This document shows positions 17,471 to 26,635 of a stretch of DNA of 64,000 nucleotides, piece by piece. Both the position numbers and the translations under genes were made by a program. This DNA is from Alkalihalobacillus sp047302405. GTDB taxonomy: Bacteria; Bacillota; Bacilli; Bacillales; Bacillaceae_D. The notes under the pieces were generated by a model. The model saw only the letters and a list, made by a program, of their open reading frames with translations, ran no database searches and was not told where the DNA came from. Within the stretch, counting starts at the first letter, position 1. Every line of letters begins with the position of its first letter. Location: NCBI RefSeq assembly GCF_047302405.1, contig NZ_CP154853.1, positions 868,001 through 932,000 of the forward strand, read 5' to 3'.

Positions 17471-17502
17471 CATCTTGATGGTGTATTTCCCTGTCCTTTT
17501 TT
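17456..17502 (+). terminator. Riboswitch-controlled attenuator terminator
   Basis: AAGGACAGGGA pairs with TCCCTGTCCTT, followed by TTTT. The left arm overlaps the 3' strand of the second glycine aptamer, so the two structures exclude each other. Confidence 0.88.
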
Positions 17503-17668
17503 ACGTAAAAAACCCTTTTCTATTGGGTATGGAAAGTTTTAAGAACGAAATATTCTTCCTTTTCATTAAAGGTTTGAAATGTGTATTAATACGCTTTTTT
17601 ACTTTATGATTTGGATGGAAAATGATGAGTTGAAAGAAGAATTAGGAAAAAACATTAGGAGGAAAATC

Positions 17669-18769
17669 ATGTCTGAATTATTCAAAACGCCTTTGTTTGA
17701 AGCTTATAGCAAATACGGGGCCAAAACGATTGATTTTGGTGGATGGGATTTACCGGTTCAATTTTCTTCAATTAAGGAAGAACATGAAGCGGTTCGCACT
17801 CAAGCAGGATTATTTGATGTTTCTCATATGGGGGAAGTACTTGTAAAAGGTCCACAAGCATTAGCTTATATTCAATCACTCGTAACAAATGATGTGTCTG
17901 TTATAGTTGATGGTCAAGCACAATATACAGCCATGTGTTACGAAGACGGTGGAACAGTGGATGATTTACTTGTTTACCGTAAAAGTGATGTTGAGTTTTT
18001 ACTCGTCATTAATGCTTCCAATATCGAAAAGGATATTGCTTGGATGGAGGAGCATTTAATTGAAGGGGTCGAATTAAAAAATCTTTCGGAACAATTGTCT
18101 TTAATTGCCTTACAAGGACCTAATGCGGAAGTCATTTTACAAAAAGTCGTTAATGAGGACGTTCAGACACTGAAGCCATTCCATTTTTATGATCAAGTCC
18201 AAATTGCAGCAGGAAAAGCTTTAATCTCTCGTACTGGTTACACAGGAGAAGATGGATTTGAAATTTATTGTGCTAATGAAGACGCCATCGCGATTTGGGA
18301 ACTTTTATTAACAGAAGGTGAAGCTGAAGGACTTGTTCCGTGTGGTCTAGGTGCACGTGATACGCTTCGTTTTGAGGCTAAACTGGCTCTATATGGTCAA
18401 GAATTAACACGTGATATTTCCCCACTTGAAGCAGGAGTTGGTTTCGCTGTAAAAGTGCAAAAACAAGCGAATTTTATTGGGAAAGAAGCTTTGACCAAGC
18501 AAAAAGAAGAAGGTCTTACCCGCAAATTAGTAGGAATTGAAATGATAGATAAAGGAATTCCGCGTACAGATTATCAAGTTTTTGCTGGTGAGAAAGAAAT
18601 TGGTTTTGTGACAACAGGAACACAATCACCGACCTTAAAAAAGAATGTTGGATTAGCACTACTTGACATTGACTACACGCAATTAGATACAGAAGTTGAG
18701 GTTCAAGTTCGTAAAAAGCGTCTAAAAGCAAAAGTGGTTAAAACGCCATTTTATAGAAGAAAGAAATAG
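17669..18769 (+). CDS. gcvT: Aminomethyltransferase, glycine cleavage T-protein
   Basis: A 366-residue T-protein that transfers the aminomethyl carbon from lipoyl-GcvH to tetrahydrofolate, giving 5,10-methylene-THF and ammonia. Family marks include IDFGGWDLPVQF, GLFDVSHMGEV, and SRTGYTGEDGFEIY with the folate-site residues. The frame is open 30 codons earlier, but ATG at 17669 follows AGGAGG and gives the normal N terminus SELFKTPLFEAY. It heads gcvT-gcvPA-gcvPB under the glycine riboswitch. Confidence 0.96.
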   Translation: MSELFKTPLFEAYSKYGAKTIDFGGWDLPVQFSSIKEEHEAVRTQAGLFDVSHMGEVLVKGPQALAYIQSLVTNDVSVIVDGQAQYTAMCYEDGGTVDDLLVYRKSDVEFLLVINASNIEKDIAWMEEHLIEGVELKNLSEQLSLIALQGPNAEVILQKVVNEDVQTLKPFHFYDQVQIAAGKALISRTGYTGEDGFEIYCANEDAIAIWELLLTEGEAEGLVPCGLGARDTLRFEAKLALYGQELTRDISPLEAGVGFAVKVQKQANFIGKEALTKQKEEGLTRKLVGIEMIDKGIPRTDYQVFAGEKEIGFVTTGTQSPTLKKNVGLALLDIDYTQLDTEVEVQVRKKRLKAKVVKTPFYRRKK

Positions 18770-18782
18770 GGGGAGCGTTTCT

Positions 18783-20126
18783 ATGAATAATCGTTATTTA
18801 CCGATGACTGAAACAGACAAACAAGCCATGCTCGAAGCAATTGGTGTGGATTCTATTGAAGAATTATTTTCCGATATCCCAGAATCGATTCGTTTTAAAG
18901 GGCAATTAAATGTACCTGAGTCTTTACGTGAGCAAGAGCTTTTAAAGTATTTTAATGGTTTAGCAAATAAAAACGTCTCGATTAAGGAAAAAGTTTCATT
19001 CCTTGGAGCAGGCGTGTACGAGCATTATATTCCTTCGATTGTCGACCATGTTATTTCTCGTTCTGAATTTTATACAGCTTACACACCATATCAGCCGGAA
19101 ATTTCACAAGGGGAATTACAAGCCATTTTTGAATTCCAAACGATGATTTGTGAATTAACGGGAATGGATATCGCGAACTCTTCTATGTACGATGGTCCAA
19201 CTGCACTTGCTGAAGCAGCGATGATGAGTGCCGGTCATACGAAAAACAAAACGATTTTAGTATCTAAGGCAGTTCATCCTGAAGCTCGTGCTGTGATTCA
19301 AACGAATGCAAAAGGCCAACGCCTAAATGTCATCGAAATTGACTTAAAAGATGGGGTAACAGATTTAGATCAAATTAGAGAACATTATAATGATGATACA
19401 GCGTGTGTAGTTGTACAATATCCGAACTTCTTTGGTCACCTTGAGCCACTTGCAGAAATTGAGCAAATTGCTCATGAGAAAAAAGCGATGATGGTTGTTT
19501 CTAGTAATCCACTTTCTTTAGGATTATTAAAACCACCAGGTCATTTTGGGGCTGACATTGTAGTTGGGGATGCTCAACCATTTGGGATTGCGACTCAATT
19601 TGGCGGACCTCATTGTGGTTATTTTGCTGTAACAAAAAAGCTCATGAGAAAATTGCCTGGTCGTTTAGTTGGCCAAACAAAAGATGAGAATGGTCAACGC
19701 GGTTTTGTGTTGACATTACAAGCACGTGAGCAACATATTCGTCGTGAAAAAGCGACATCAAATATTTGTTCCAACCAAGCATTAAATGCGTTAGCTGCTG
19801 CCGTTGCGATGACAGCGATTGGTAAAAAAGGTGTTAAAGAAATGGCTTATCAAAATGTACAAAAGGCCGGTTATGCTAAAGCGAAATTGAAAGAAAATGG
19901 CGTAACGATTGTCCATGACCAGCCTGTATTTAATGAGTTTATTATTCAATTAAACGCTCCTGTTGCTGAGGTAAATCAAAAATTATTAGAACGCGGCATT
20001 ATTGGTGGATATGATTTAAGCCAGTACTACCCAGAGCTTGAAAATTGTATGCTTGTAACGGTTACAGAAATTCGCACAAAAGAAGAAATCAATCAATTTG
20101 CTAAAGAAGTGGGGGCGTTACAATGA
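18783..20126 (+). CDS. gcvPA: Glycine dehydrogenase (decarboxylating) subunit 1
   Basis: A 447-residue N-terminal half of the split P-protein typical of Bacillus. It has fold-type I PLP enzyme features but no PLP lysine, which lies on GcvPB. With GcvPB it decarboxylates glycine and loads the aminomethyl group on lipoyl-GcvH. Marks include RYLPMTETDKQAML, FLGAGVYEHYIPS and TSNICSNQALNALA. It begins 13 bases after the gcvT stop and overlaps gcvPB by four bases (ATGA). Confidence 0.96.
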   Translation: MNNRYLPMTETDKQAMLEAIGVDSIEELFSDIPESIRFKGQLNVPESLREQELLKYFNGLANKNVSIKEKVSFLGAGVYEHYIPSIVDHVISRSEFYTAYTPYQPEISQGELQAIFEFQTMICELTGMDIANSSMYDGPTALAEAAMMSAGHTKNKTILVSKAVHPEARAVIQTNAKGQRLNVIEIDLKDGVTDLDQIREHYNDDTACVVVQYPNFFGHLEPLAEIEQIAHEKKAMMVVSSNPLSLGLLKPPGHFGADIVVGDAQPFGIATQFGGPHCGYFAVTKKLMRKLPGRLVGQTKDENGQRGFVLTLQAREQHIRREKATSNICSNQALNALAAAVAMTAIGKKGVKEMAYQNVQKAGYAKAKLKENGVTIVHDQPVFNEFIIQLNAPVAEVNQKLLERGIIGGYDLSQYYPELENCMLVTVTEIRTKEEINQFAKEVGALQ

Positions 20127-21586
20127 GTCAACCTAAAGATCAAGCGCTCATTTTTGAACTAAGTAAAGAAGACCGTGTTGGACATAGCTTACCAATTTTA
20201 GATATTGACGAAATTAATATGACAGACCTTTTACCTGATGGTTTTGTACGCCAAGAAGAAGCCGAATTACCTGAGGTTTCTGAACTGCAAATTATGCGTC
20301 ATTATACCGCATTATCGAAACGTAATCATGGTGTTGACAGTGGTTTTTACCCGTTAGGTTCTTGTACAATGAAGTATAATCCAAAAATTAATGAAGATGT
20401 TGCACGTATTGATGGGTTAGCAAATGTGCACCCATATCAACCAGTTGAACAAGTTCAAGGTTCACTCGAAATGCTTTATGAGCTACAAACAGCTTTAGCG
20501 GATATTACCGGTATGGATGAAGTAACTTTACAACCAGCTGCAGGTGCTCACGGAGAATGGACCGGATTAATGATGATTCGTGCGTATCATGAGGCGAATG
20601 GTGACTTCAATCGTACAAAAGTAATTGTTCCAGACTCCGCTCATGGAACAAACCCAGCTTCTGCGACGGTTGCAGGGTTTGATTCTGTCACAGTAAACAC
20701 AGATGAAAATGGCTTAGTTGATTTAGAACATTTACGTTCAGTCGTCGGAACTGACACTGCAGCTTTAATGTTGACTAACCCAAATACACTTGGTTTATTT
20801 GAGTCGTACATTGTCGAGATGGCGGAAATCGTTCACAGTGCGGGTGGAAAACTTTATTATGATGGAGCAAACTCCAATGCGATTCTTGGAATCACTCGTC
20901 CAGGGGATATGGGATTCGATGTCGTTCATTTAAACTTACACAAAACATTCACTGGCCCTCACGGTGGTGGTGGTCCTGGTTCTGGTCCAGTTGGGGTGAA
21001 AGAGGATTTAATTCCATACTTACCAAAACCCATTATTGTTAAAACCGAACACGGTTATGATTTGGATTACAACCGTCCAGACTCAATCGGACGTGTAAAA
21101 CCTTACTACGGAAACTACGGAATTAATGTTCGTGCTTATACGTATATTCGCACAATGGGACCTGAAGGCTTACGTCAAGTATCTGAATTTGCAGTCTTAA
21201 ATGCGAATTATATGATGCGCCGTCTTGCCCCACATTTTGACTTACCATATGAGCAACATTGTAAACATGAGTTTGTCTTATCTGGTCGCCGTCAAAAGAA
21301 ACTAGGCGTTCGTACGTTAGATATTGCTAAACGTCTACTTGATTTCGGGTATCATCCACCAACGATCTACTTCCCATTAAATGTAGAAGAGTGTATGATG
21401 ATTGAACCAACAGAAACAGAGTCTAAAGAAACGTTAGACGAGTTTATCGAAGCAATGATTCAAATTGCCAAGGAAACTGAGGAAAATCCAGAAGTCGTAC
21501 AAGAAGCTCCTCACCATACTGTCATCAGTCGGTTAGATGAGACATTGGCTGCAAGAAAACCGATTTTACGTTATCAAAAAGCGTAA
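20123..21586 (+). CDS. gcvPB: Glycine dehydrogenase (decarboxylating) subunit 2
   Basis: A 487-residue C-terminal half of the P-protein, carrying the PLP-binding lysine in LNLHKTFTGPHGGGGPG near residue 274 and the glycine-rich loop after it. Other conserved stretches are GFYPLGSCTMKYNP and DSAHGTNPASA. It is the last gene of the gcv operon, followed by a clear terminator. gcvH and the L-protein are elsewhere. Confidence 0.96.
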   Translation: MSQPKDQALIFELSKEDRVGHSLPILDIDEINMTDLLPDGFVRQEEAELPEVSELQIMRHYTALSKRNHGVDSGFYPLGSCTMKYNPKINEDVARIDGLANVHPYQPVEQVQGSLEMLYELQTALADITGMDEVTLQPAAGAHGEWTGLMMIRAYHEANGDFNRTKVIVPDSAHGTNPASATVAGFDSVTVNTDENGLVDLEHLRSVVGTDTAALMLTNPNTLGLFESYIVEMAEIVHSAGGKLYYDGANSNAILGITRPGDMGFDVVHLNLHKTFTGPHGGGGPGSGPVGVKEDLIPYLPKPIIVKTEHGYDLDYNRPDSIGRVKPYYGNYGINVRAYTYIRTMGPEGLRQVSEFAVLNANYMMRRLAPHFDLPYEQHCKHEFVLSGRRQKKLGVRTLDIAKRLLDFGYHPPTIYFPLNVEECMMIEPTETESKETLDEFIEAMIQIAKETEENPEVVQEAPHHTVISRLDETLAARKPILRYQKA

Positions 21587-21596
21587 AAATAATGTA

Positions 21597-21634
21597 ACAA
21601 AAACCACTCATTTTGAATTTGGGTGGTTTTTTTA
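21597..21634 (+). terminator. Terminator of the gcv operon
   Basis: AAAAACCAC pairs with GTGGTTTTT around a short loop, with T residues following. Confidence 0.85.
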
Positions 21635-21664
21635 GTTTAATGGAAAAATGACTTGAGAATGGGT

Positions 21665-21831
21665 GATAGGTAATGAAACTTGTGATTTGGTCAGATTAGG
21701 GTACGAAAAAGTTGTGATAGGTAATGAAACTTGTGATTTGCTAGATTAAGGTACGAAAAACCGAGGATAAGTAATGAAGTTTGCAAATGAACAAAATTAG
21801 AGTACGAATAACTGATTTTTGGAAATGAAAC
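21665..21831. repeat. ~50-bp tandem array, three units plus a partial
   Basis: Units start with GATAGGTAATGAAAC or a variant at 21665, 21716, 21766 and (partial) 21814, at steps of 51, 50 and 48 bp. Shared blocks are GGTAATGAAACTTGTGATTTG and GATTA-GGTACGAAAAA. It lies between the convergent gcvPB and yqhL terminators and encodes nothing credible. Confidence 0.85.
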
Positions 21832-21837
21832 CCAAGC

Positions 21838-21884
21838 AAAAAAGCTCTCCCCTGTTAACCAAATAACTTTGGGAAAGCTTTTTA
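21838..21884 (-). terminator. Terminator of yqhL
   Basis: AAAAAGCTCTCCC and GGGAAAGCTTTTT form an imperfect inverted repeat. On the minus strand a T run follows the stem. Confidence 0.7.
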
Positions 21885-21912
21885 CTGATTTTTAAGAATG
21901 ATTGTACTTACA

Positions 21913-22293
21913 TTATTTCTTTTTAATTTTGCCTGTCCATTTTTTGAAACCGCCTTTAAGGTGGTTAATGTCTTCCGCTTTACGTTTTTTTCTAAGAATT
22001 TGAGCAGCTTGTCTACTTCTAGCCCCTGATTGGCAATATAGGTAAACGGCTTGATCAGGGCGAATTTCATTTATGCGTTGACGTAGCTGAGATAATGGGA
22101 TATTTCTTGAACCTAAAATATGGCCCCCATCAAATTCACGCGGCTCACGAACATCTATTAATTGGGCTTTACGATATCCTTTAATAAATTCCTCTTGAGT
22201 TAACGTTTTCAAATATTTGGGTGTGTAAAAGCGGCGGAAAAGGAAATACGTGATTAATGCAACAAGCAAAATAATCCAGAGGTAATCAAACAA
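21913..22293 (-). CDS. yqhL: Membrane-anchored rhodanese-like protein YqhL
   Basis: A 126-residue protein with an N-terminal membrane helix (YLWIILLVALITYFLF) and one rhodanese domain; LIDVREPREFDGGHI and the active-site loop CQSGARSR give the catalytic cysteine. Rhodaneses move sulfane sulfur; the real acceptor is unknown. TTG start after AAGGAG. It is transcribed divergently from lipM. Confidence 0.9.
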   Translation of the reverse strand: MFDYLWIILLVALITYFLFRRFYTPKYLKTLTQEEFIKGYRKAQLIDVREPREFDGGHILGSRNIPLSQLRQRINEIRPDQAVYLYCQSGARSRQAAQILRKKRKAEDINHLKGGFKKWTGKIKKK

Positions 22294-22467
22294 ATTAAGA
22301 ACACTCCTTTAGGTAAATCAATATGTCTGTATTAAATTATAAGGCTCGTCACCGAAATAAGCAATTGTATTATTGATTGTTTAACAAAATAATCAATACT
22401 TGCGTTTAGCTTGGCTCCGTTCAATTGCTTTGTTAAACTAGAAGAGACAAAAGTGGAGAAAGAAGCG

Positions 22468-23307
22468 ATGATCATGAAGGAAAATTGGCGATTTATTAAT
22501 TCAGGGAAATGTTCACCGGCTTATAATATGGCTTTAGATGAAGCACTATTAGAATGGCATAGTAAAGGTTTGATTCCACCGACGATTCGGTTTTACGGTT
22601 GGAATCCAGCGACACTATCAATAGGGTATTTTCAAAAAGTGGAAAAAGAGATTAATATGGATGCGGTTAAAGAATATGGTTATGGTTTTGTACGAAGACC
22701 AACGGGTGGACGTGGCGTTTTACATGATAAAGAACTTACATACAGTGTAATTGTTTCAGAGGGGCATCCGGAAATGCCTCCAACTGTAACAGAAGCTTAT
22801 CGAGTGATATCGGAAGGGATTTTAGAAGGATTTAGAACCGTTGGCTTGGATGCTTATTTTGCGGTACCACGAACAGACGAAGAAAAAGAGGCATTAAAAA
22901 ATCCACGATCGGCTGTATGTTTTGATGCCCCTTCTTGGTATGAATTAGTTGTTGAAGGTCGTAAAGTGGCTGGAAGTGCTCAAACTCGTCAAAAGGGAGT
23001 TATCTTGCAGCATGGTTCAATTATTTTAGATATTGATGAAGATAAACTCTTTGATTTGTTTAAATACTCTAGTGACCGATTACGAGAGAGGATGCAACGT
23101 AATTTTAAAAACAAAGCAGTTGCGATTAATACCTTACGTGAGGAAGCTCTTACGATTGAAGAAGCAGTGGATGCATTTAAGGTAGGGTTTGAAAAAGGTT
23201 TAAATATCCATTTGGAAGAATATACGTTATCGGAAGAAGAAGAAGCGTATGTTAACCGAATCGCGAAAGAGCGATATGAAGCAGATGAGTGGAATTTTCG
23301 AAAATAA
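22468..23307 (+). CDS. lipM: Octanoyltransferase LipM
   Basis: A 279-residue BPL/LPL-fold enzyme that moves octanoate from octanoyl-ACP to the lipoyl domain of GcvH in the Bacillus lipoylation route. Features are GKCSPAYNMALDEALL, RRPTGGRGVLHDKELTYS, the catalytic cysteine in SAVCFDAPSWYE near residue 151, and the conserved lysine in GRKVAGSAQTR. ATG at 22468 is chosen over an upstream start because GGAG lies nine bases before it and the N terminus then matches LipM. It sits close to the glycine cleavage genes whose H-protein it modifies. Confidence 0.94.
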   Translation: MIMKENWRFINSGKCSPAYNMALDEALLEWHSKGLIPPTIRFYGWNPATLSIGYFQKVEKEINMDAVKEYGYGFVRRPTGGRGVLHDKELTYSVIVSEGHPEMPPTVTEAYRVISEGILEGFRTVGLDAYFAVPRTDEEKEALKNPRSAVCFDAPSWYELVVEGRKVAGSAQTRQKGVILQHGSIILDIDEDKLFDLFKYSSDRLRERMQRNFKNKAVAINTLREEALTIEEAVDAFKVGFEKGLNIHLEEYTLSEEEEAYVNRIAKERYEADEWNFRK

Positions 23308-23341
23308 GTAAGGATGTCAAATAGATAAATAAAAGTTAAGT

Positions 23342-23374
23342 AACGAGCTTATAGTAAATAGGCTCGTTTTTTTA
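23342..23374 (+). terminator. Terminator of lipM
   Basis: AACGAGC pairs with GCTCGTT, followed by seven T. Confidence 0.85.
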
Positions 23375-23465
23375 GGAGCTTAATTGAAATACAGGAATGT
23401 CTGATGAAGCCAATGAGAGTGAATGGTGCGGTTACTTAAAAACGGTCTACTCGTTAAAATATGGT

Positions 23466-23735
23466 TACATTAGTTAGTTTACTCCGCGAGCTGAATACTC
23501 TACGCGTTCCGCGGGTGAATCGGGAGCCTCCTCACGGCGATCCGCTGCGGGGTCTCCCGTATTTCACTTATCCCGCAGGAGTCTCCGGGCATCCCGCTCG
23601 CTCCGTTTTGGTAAAAAAACTAGCTAAAGCCATAATGGTTTATTTAATGAATAACCTAATGGTTTGAGATTCTTCCTAGTTAAAGGTAGAGAGTGTAACT
23701 TTTTCAGCGGCCTCGTGACTGGTTCAAATAGAAAA
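23466..23735 (-). repeat. GC-rich dispersed repeat, family A copy 1 (reverse orientation)
   Basis: Contains CTACGCGTTCCGCGGGTGA, GAGCCTCCTC, TGCGGGGTCTCCCG, CCCGCAGGAGTCTCCGGGC and CGCTCGCTCCGTTTTGG, far more GC-rich than its surroundings. Its reverse complement matches 46135-46350, including the AT-rich flank AGGAAGAATCTCAAACCATTA, and a shorter part matches 60755-60880. The ORF across it is a by-product. Confidence 0.9.
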
Positions 23736-23747
23736 AAGTGGAGCATA

Positions 23748-23788
23748 ACAAAAAACACAAGGGCACTTCTAGCCGCTTGTGTTTTTTT
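23748..23788 (-). terminator. Terminator of dat
   Basis: AAAAACACAAG pairs with CTTGTGTTTTT (reading GCTTGTGTTTTTTT), a bidirectional-type hairpin just after the dat stop. Confidence 0.8.
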
Positions 23789-23803
23789 AATGTTAACGTT
23801 TTA

Positions 23804-24634
23804 TTATTTTCCTTGTTCAAATGCTTCTTGAAGTTGTCTTGTAATGGGTCCTACTTCTAATGAAGCTTCGACTTGGCCTTTAAATTGTTTAATGGGTGTA
23901 ACTTCTGATGTTGTACTAGTAATAAAAGCTTCATCAGCATGTTCAATGACGTCTTTTGGGAAAGCTTCTTCAATGACTTCATAACCTAACTCTTTTGCGT
24001 TTTGAATCACGACTTGTCTCGTAATGCCATTTAAGATTAGGTTTGTTGCAGGGTGCGTATATAAGATATTGTCTTTGATTAAAAATAAATTTGATGAGGA
24101 GCCTTCTGTCATCATCCCATCACGGTGCATAACGGCTTCATGGCAATCGTGATCCGCGGCTTCTCGTTTTGCCATTATATTTCCTAAAAGATTAATCGTT
24201 TTAATGTCACAACGTAACCAGCGAATATCATCGGTTACCCACACGTCAATTCCATTTTTAAGCAGTTCTTTTTTAGCCGGCATTTCTTGAGAGTAGCCTG
24301 TAATTACCGCTGTTTCAGAACGGTTATATAAATGGTTGCGTTGACTTATGCCGCGTGTCATTTGCACATAGACGATGCCGTCTTCTAATTGATTTTTTTC
24401 GATTAATTGCTCTAATAATGATTCTAATTGAGCCATTGTCATTGGCAATGGCATGTCGAGTTTTTTGGCACTTGCAGCAAATCTGTCTAAGTGCATCGTC
24501 ATTGTAAAAGGTTTTCTGTCATAAATGCGGATCACTTCATAAATCCCATCTCCAAAGTGATAACCACGATCATTTCGATCAATTTTGGCTTCTTCTGCTA
24601 ATACTAGTTGTCCATTGTCAATTACATATTCCAT
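23804..24634 (-). CDS. dat: D-amino acid (D-alanine) aminotransferase
   Basis: A 276-residue fold-type IV PLP aminotransferase. It has the catalytic lysine in CDIKTINLLGN, RGYHFGDGIYEVIRIYD near the N terminus and the EGSSSNLFLI phosphate-binding loop. It interconverts D-alanine and D-glutamate with their keto acids, supplying D-amino acids for the wall. The frame opens earlier, but ATG at 24634 lies 8 bases after GGAGG, while the ATG two codons before is too close. It is monocistronic on the minus strand. Confidence 0.92.
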   Translation of the reverse strand: MEYVIDNGQLVLAEEAKIDRNDRGYHFGDGIYEVIRIYDRKPFTMTMHLDRFAASAKKLDMPLPMTMAQLESLLEQLIEKNQLEDGIVYVQMTRGISQRNHLYNRSETAVITGYSQEMPAKKELLKNGIDVWVTDDIRWLRCDIKTINLLGNIMAKREAADHDCHEAVMHRDGMMTEGSSSNLFLIKDNILYTHPATNLILNGITRQVVIQNAKELGYEVIEEAFPKDVIEHADEAFITSTTSEVTPIKQFKGQVEASLEVGPITRQLQEAFEQGK

Positions 24635-24822
24635 TTTCATTACCTCCAACCATTTACTCTTCATAATCAGAACATTCCCGAAAAAAAAAGTCAAATGATT
24701 TTCCTCGAATCGTCGTAATTAACCAAAAATCATGAAATCGTTCATAGGAAACAAGACTTACTAAATTAAGGAATAGTGAACATGTTGGAAATGTGCATCC
24801 TAATAAAAAAAGGAGGCAGATG

Positions 24823-25848
24823 ATGAAACCATTTACGCCGCAGCTTGTTTATATTGAACCACAAGCATTAGAATATCCACTTGCCCGAACTTTAAAAGAT
24901 AAATTCGAAAAAATGGGCATTGAAATTAGAACGACAACCTCGCACAATCAAGTTCGTAATATCCCTGGCGAAACAGAACTACAACAGTATCGAAATGCGA
25001 AATCAACTCTTGTGATTGGAATAAGAAAGACGTTGAAATTCGATACGTCAAAACCGTCGGCTGAATACGCCATTCCTTTGGCAACTGGGTGTATGGGTCA
25101 TTGTCATTATTGCTATTTACAAACGACTTTAGGAAATAAACCTTACATTCGAACTTATGTAAATTTAGAAGATATTTTTGATGCAGCTGGTGCTTATATT
25201 AAGGAGCGGGCACCCGAAATAACGAGATTTGAGGCTGCCTGTACATCTGATATTGTTGGAATTGACCATCTGACTCATTCATTGAAAAAAACGATTGAGT
25301 ATATGGGGGAGCAGGAATATGGACGTTTGCGGTTTGTAACCAAATTTCATCATGTGGATCATTTGTTAGATGCCAAACATAATGGACATACACGTTTTCG
25401 ATTTAGTGTAAATTCTGATTATGTGATCAAAAAATTTGAACCAGGTACTTCGTCTTTTTTAGAAAGAATCGAGGCAGCGGGGAAGGTGGCTAAAGCCGAT
25501 TATCCATTAGGGTTTATTATTGCTCCTCTTTATATATACGATGGTTGGGAAAAGGGGTATCTAGAGCTTTTTGAAAGGCTTGACGCTGAGCTTCCTTTTT
25601 ATGCGAGGAAGGATTTAACGTTTGAATTAATTCAGCACCGGTTTACAAAAACAGCGAAAAATATTATTCAGAAAAGATATCCAAAATCGAAGCTTGAAAT
25701 GAATGAAGAGGAAAGAAAATATAAATGGGGGAAATATGGGAGAGGGAAATATGTCTATCAAACAGAGGCAGCGAATGATTTGAAGGAAAAAATTCAAAGC
25801 TATATCGATCAATTTTTCCCTGAATCCAAGATCGAATATTTTACATGA
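24823..25848 (+). CDS. splB: Spore photoproduct lyase
   Basis: A 341-residue radical SAM enzyme that splits 5-thyminyl-5,6-dihydrothymine in germinating spores. It has the family-specific cluster motif CMGHCHYC near residues 90-97 and the conserved cysteine in EAACTSDIVG near residue 140 that serves as hydrogen donor. ATG at 24823 is preferred to the adjacent ATG at 24820 because AGGAGG lies six bases ahead. No splA is next to it, unlike B. subtilis. It supports a spore-forming host. Confidence 0.95.
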   Translation: MKPFTPQLVYIEPQALEYPLARTLKDKFEKMGIEIRTTTSHNQVRNIPGETELQQYRNAKSTLVIGIRKTLKFDTSKPSAEYAIPLATGCMGHCHYCYLQTTLGNKPYIRTYVNLEDIFDAAGAYIKERAPEITRFEAACTSDIVGIDHLTHSLKKTIEYMGEQEYGRLRFVTKFHHVDHLLDAKHNGHTRFRFSVNSDYVIKKFEPGTSSFLERIEAAGKVAKADYPLGFIIAPLYIYDGWEKGYLELFERLDAELPFYARKDLTFELIQHRFTKTAKNIIQKRYPKSKLEMNEEERKYKWGKYGRGKYVYQTEAANDLKEKIQSYIDQFFPESKIEYFT

Positions 25849-26072
25849 GTTTTGAGGGGGAATTTGTATTTTAGGATATTTTCTATCAAACCGATAAATG
25901 ATTATGAATATCCGTTGTCGTAAATGGATGGTTTGTAGTAGAATAGAGAAGATGTTTGTTTAGATGGACGGGGAAATCAGTTATTTGTAGCTGTTACAAT
26001 CATTAAAATGGACCATATAATAAAAGAACTGATTTCAGATTTACGTGGGCTTTGAATATTGGAGGGGACCCT

Positions 26073-26498
26073 ATGCCAACACCTAGTATGGAAGATTATT
26101 TAGAAAGAATTTATTTATTGATTGAGGAGAAAGGATATGCTCGAGTATCTGATATCGCAGAGGCATTGGAGGTTCATCCTTCATCTGTAACGAAAATGGT
26201 ACAAAAATTAGATAAGAGTGATTATTTAGTATATGAACGTTATCGTGGCCTAATTTTAACCGCTAAAGGGAAAAAGATTGGCAAAAGGCTTGTTTATCGT
26301 CATGAACTTTTAGAGGATTTTCTGAAATTGATTGGTGTTAATGAAAAAGTCATTTATCAGGATGTTGAAGGAATTGAACATCATCTTAGCTGGGATGCGA
26401 TTGATCGAATTGGCGACCTTGTCCAATTTTTCCAAGAAGATAAAGAACGGCTCGTCCAGCTTCAAGAAATTCAAAAGAAAAATGAAGATGAGAATTAA
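26073..26498 (+). CDS. mntR: Manganese-responsive transcriptional regulator MntR
   Basis: A 141-residue DtxR-family repressor with an N-terminal winged helix (MPTPSMEDYLERIYLLIEEKG, VHPSSVTKMVQKL) and a dimerisation domain with metal ligands in YRHELLEDF and EGIEHHLSW. It senses Mn2+ and represses manganese uptake genes. The frame opens seven codons earlier, but ATG at 26073 follows GGAGGGG and starts the canonical protein. In the usual Bacillus place next to yqhO. Confidence 0.95.
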   Translation: MPTPSMEDYLERIYLLIEEKGYARVSDIAEALEVHPSSVTKMVQKLDKSDYLVYERYRGLILTAKGKKIGKRLVYRHELLEDFLKLIGVNEKVIYQDVEGIEHHLSWDAIDRIGDLVQFFQEDKERLVQLQEIQKKNEDEN

Positions 26499-26525
26499 CC
26501 CCCTTGGTGGGGTTTTTATTTTGTT
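26497..26525 (+). terminator. Terminator of mntR
   Basis: AACCCC and GGGGTT form a short stem (loop CTTGGT) followed by TTTATTTTG; it overlaps the stop codon. Confidence 0.6.
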
Positions 26526-26635
26526 TTAAAGGAAGAAACAAACTGTTTGTAGAACACATAACTATCTGGGAGATTCATTTTTTATTATCAACTTCTTTAA
26601 AATCGCTCATAGGCTAATAATGAGGAGGGCGGATG

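Noticed and set aside
23461..23667. 68-codon frame downstream of lipM
   Set aside because: It is translated family A repeat with no homologous gene and no ribosome binding site.
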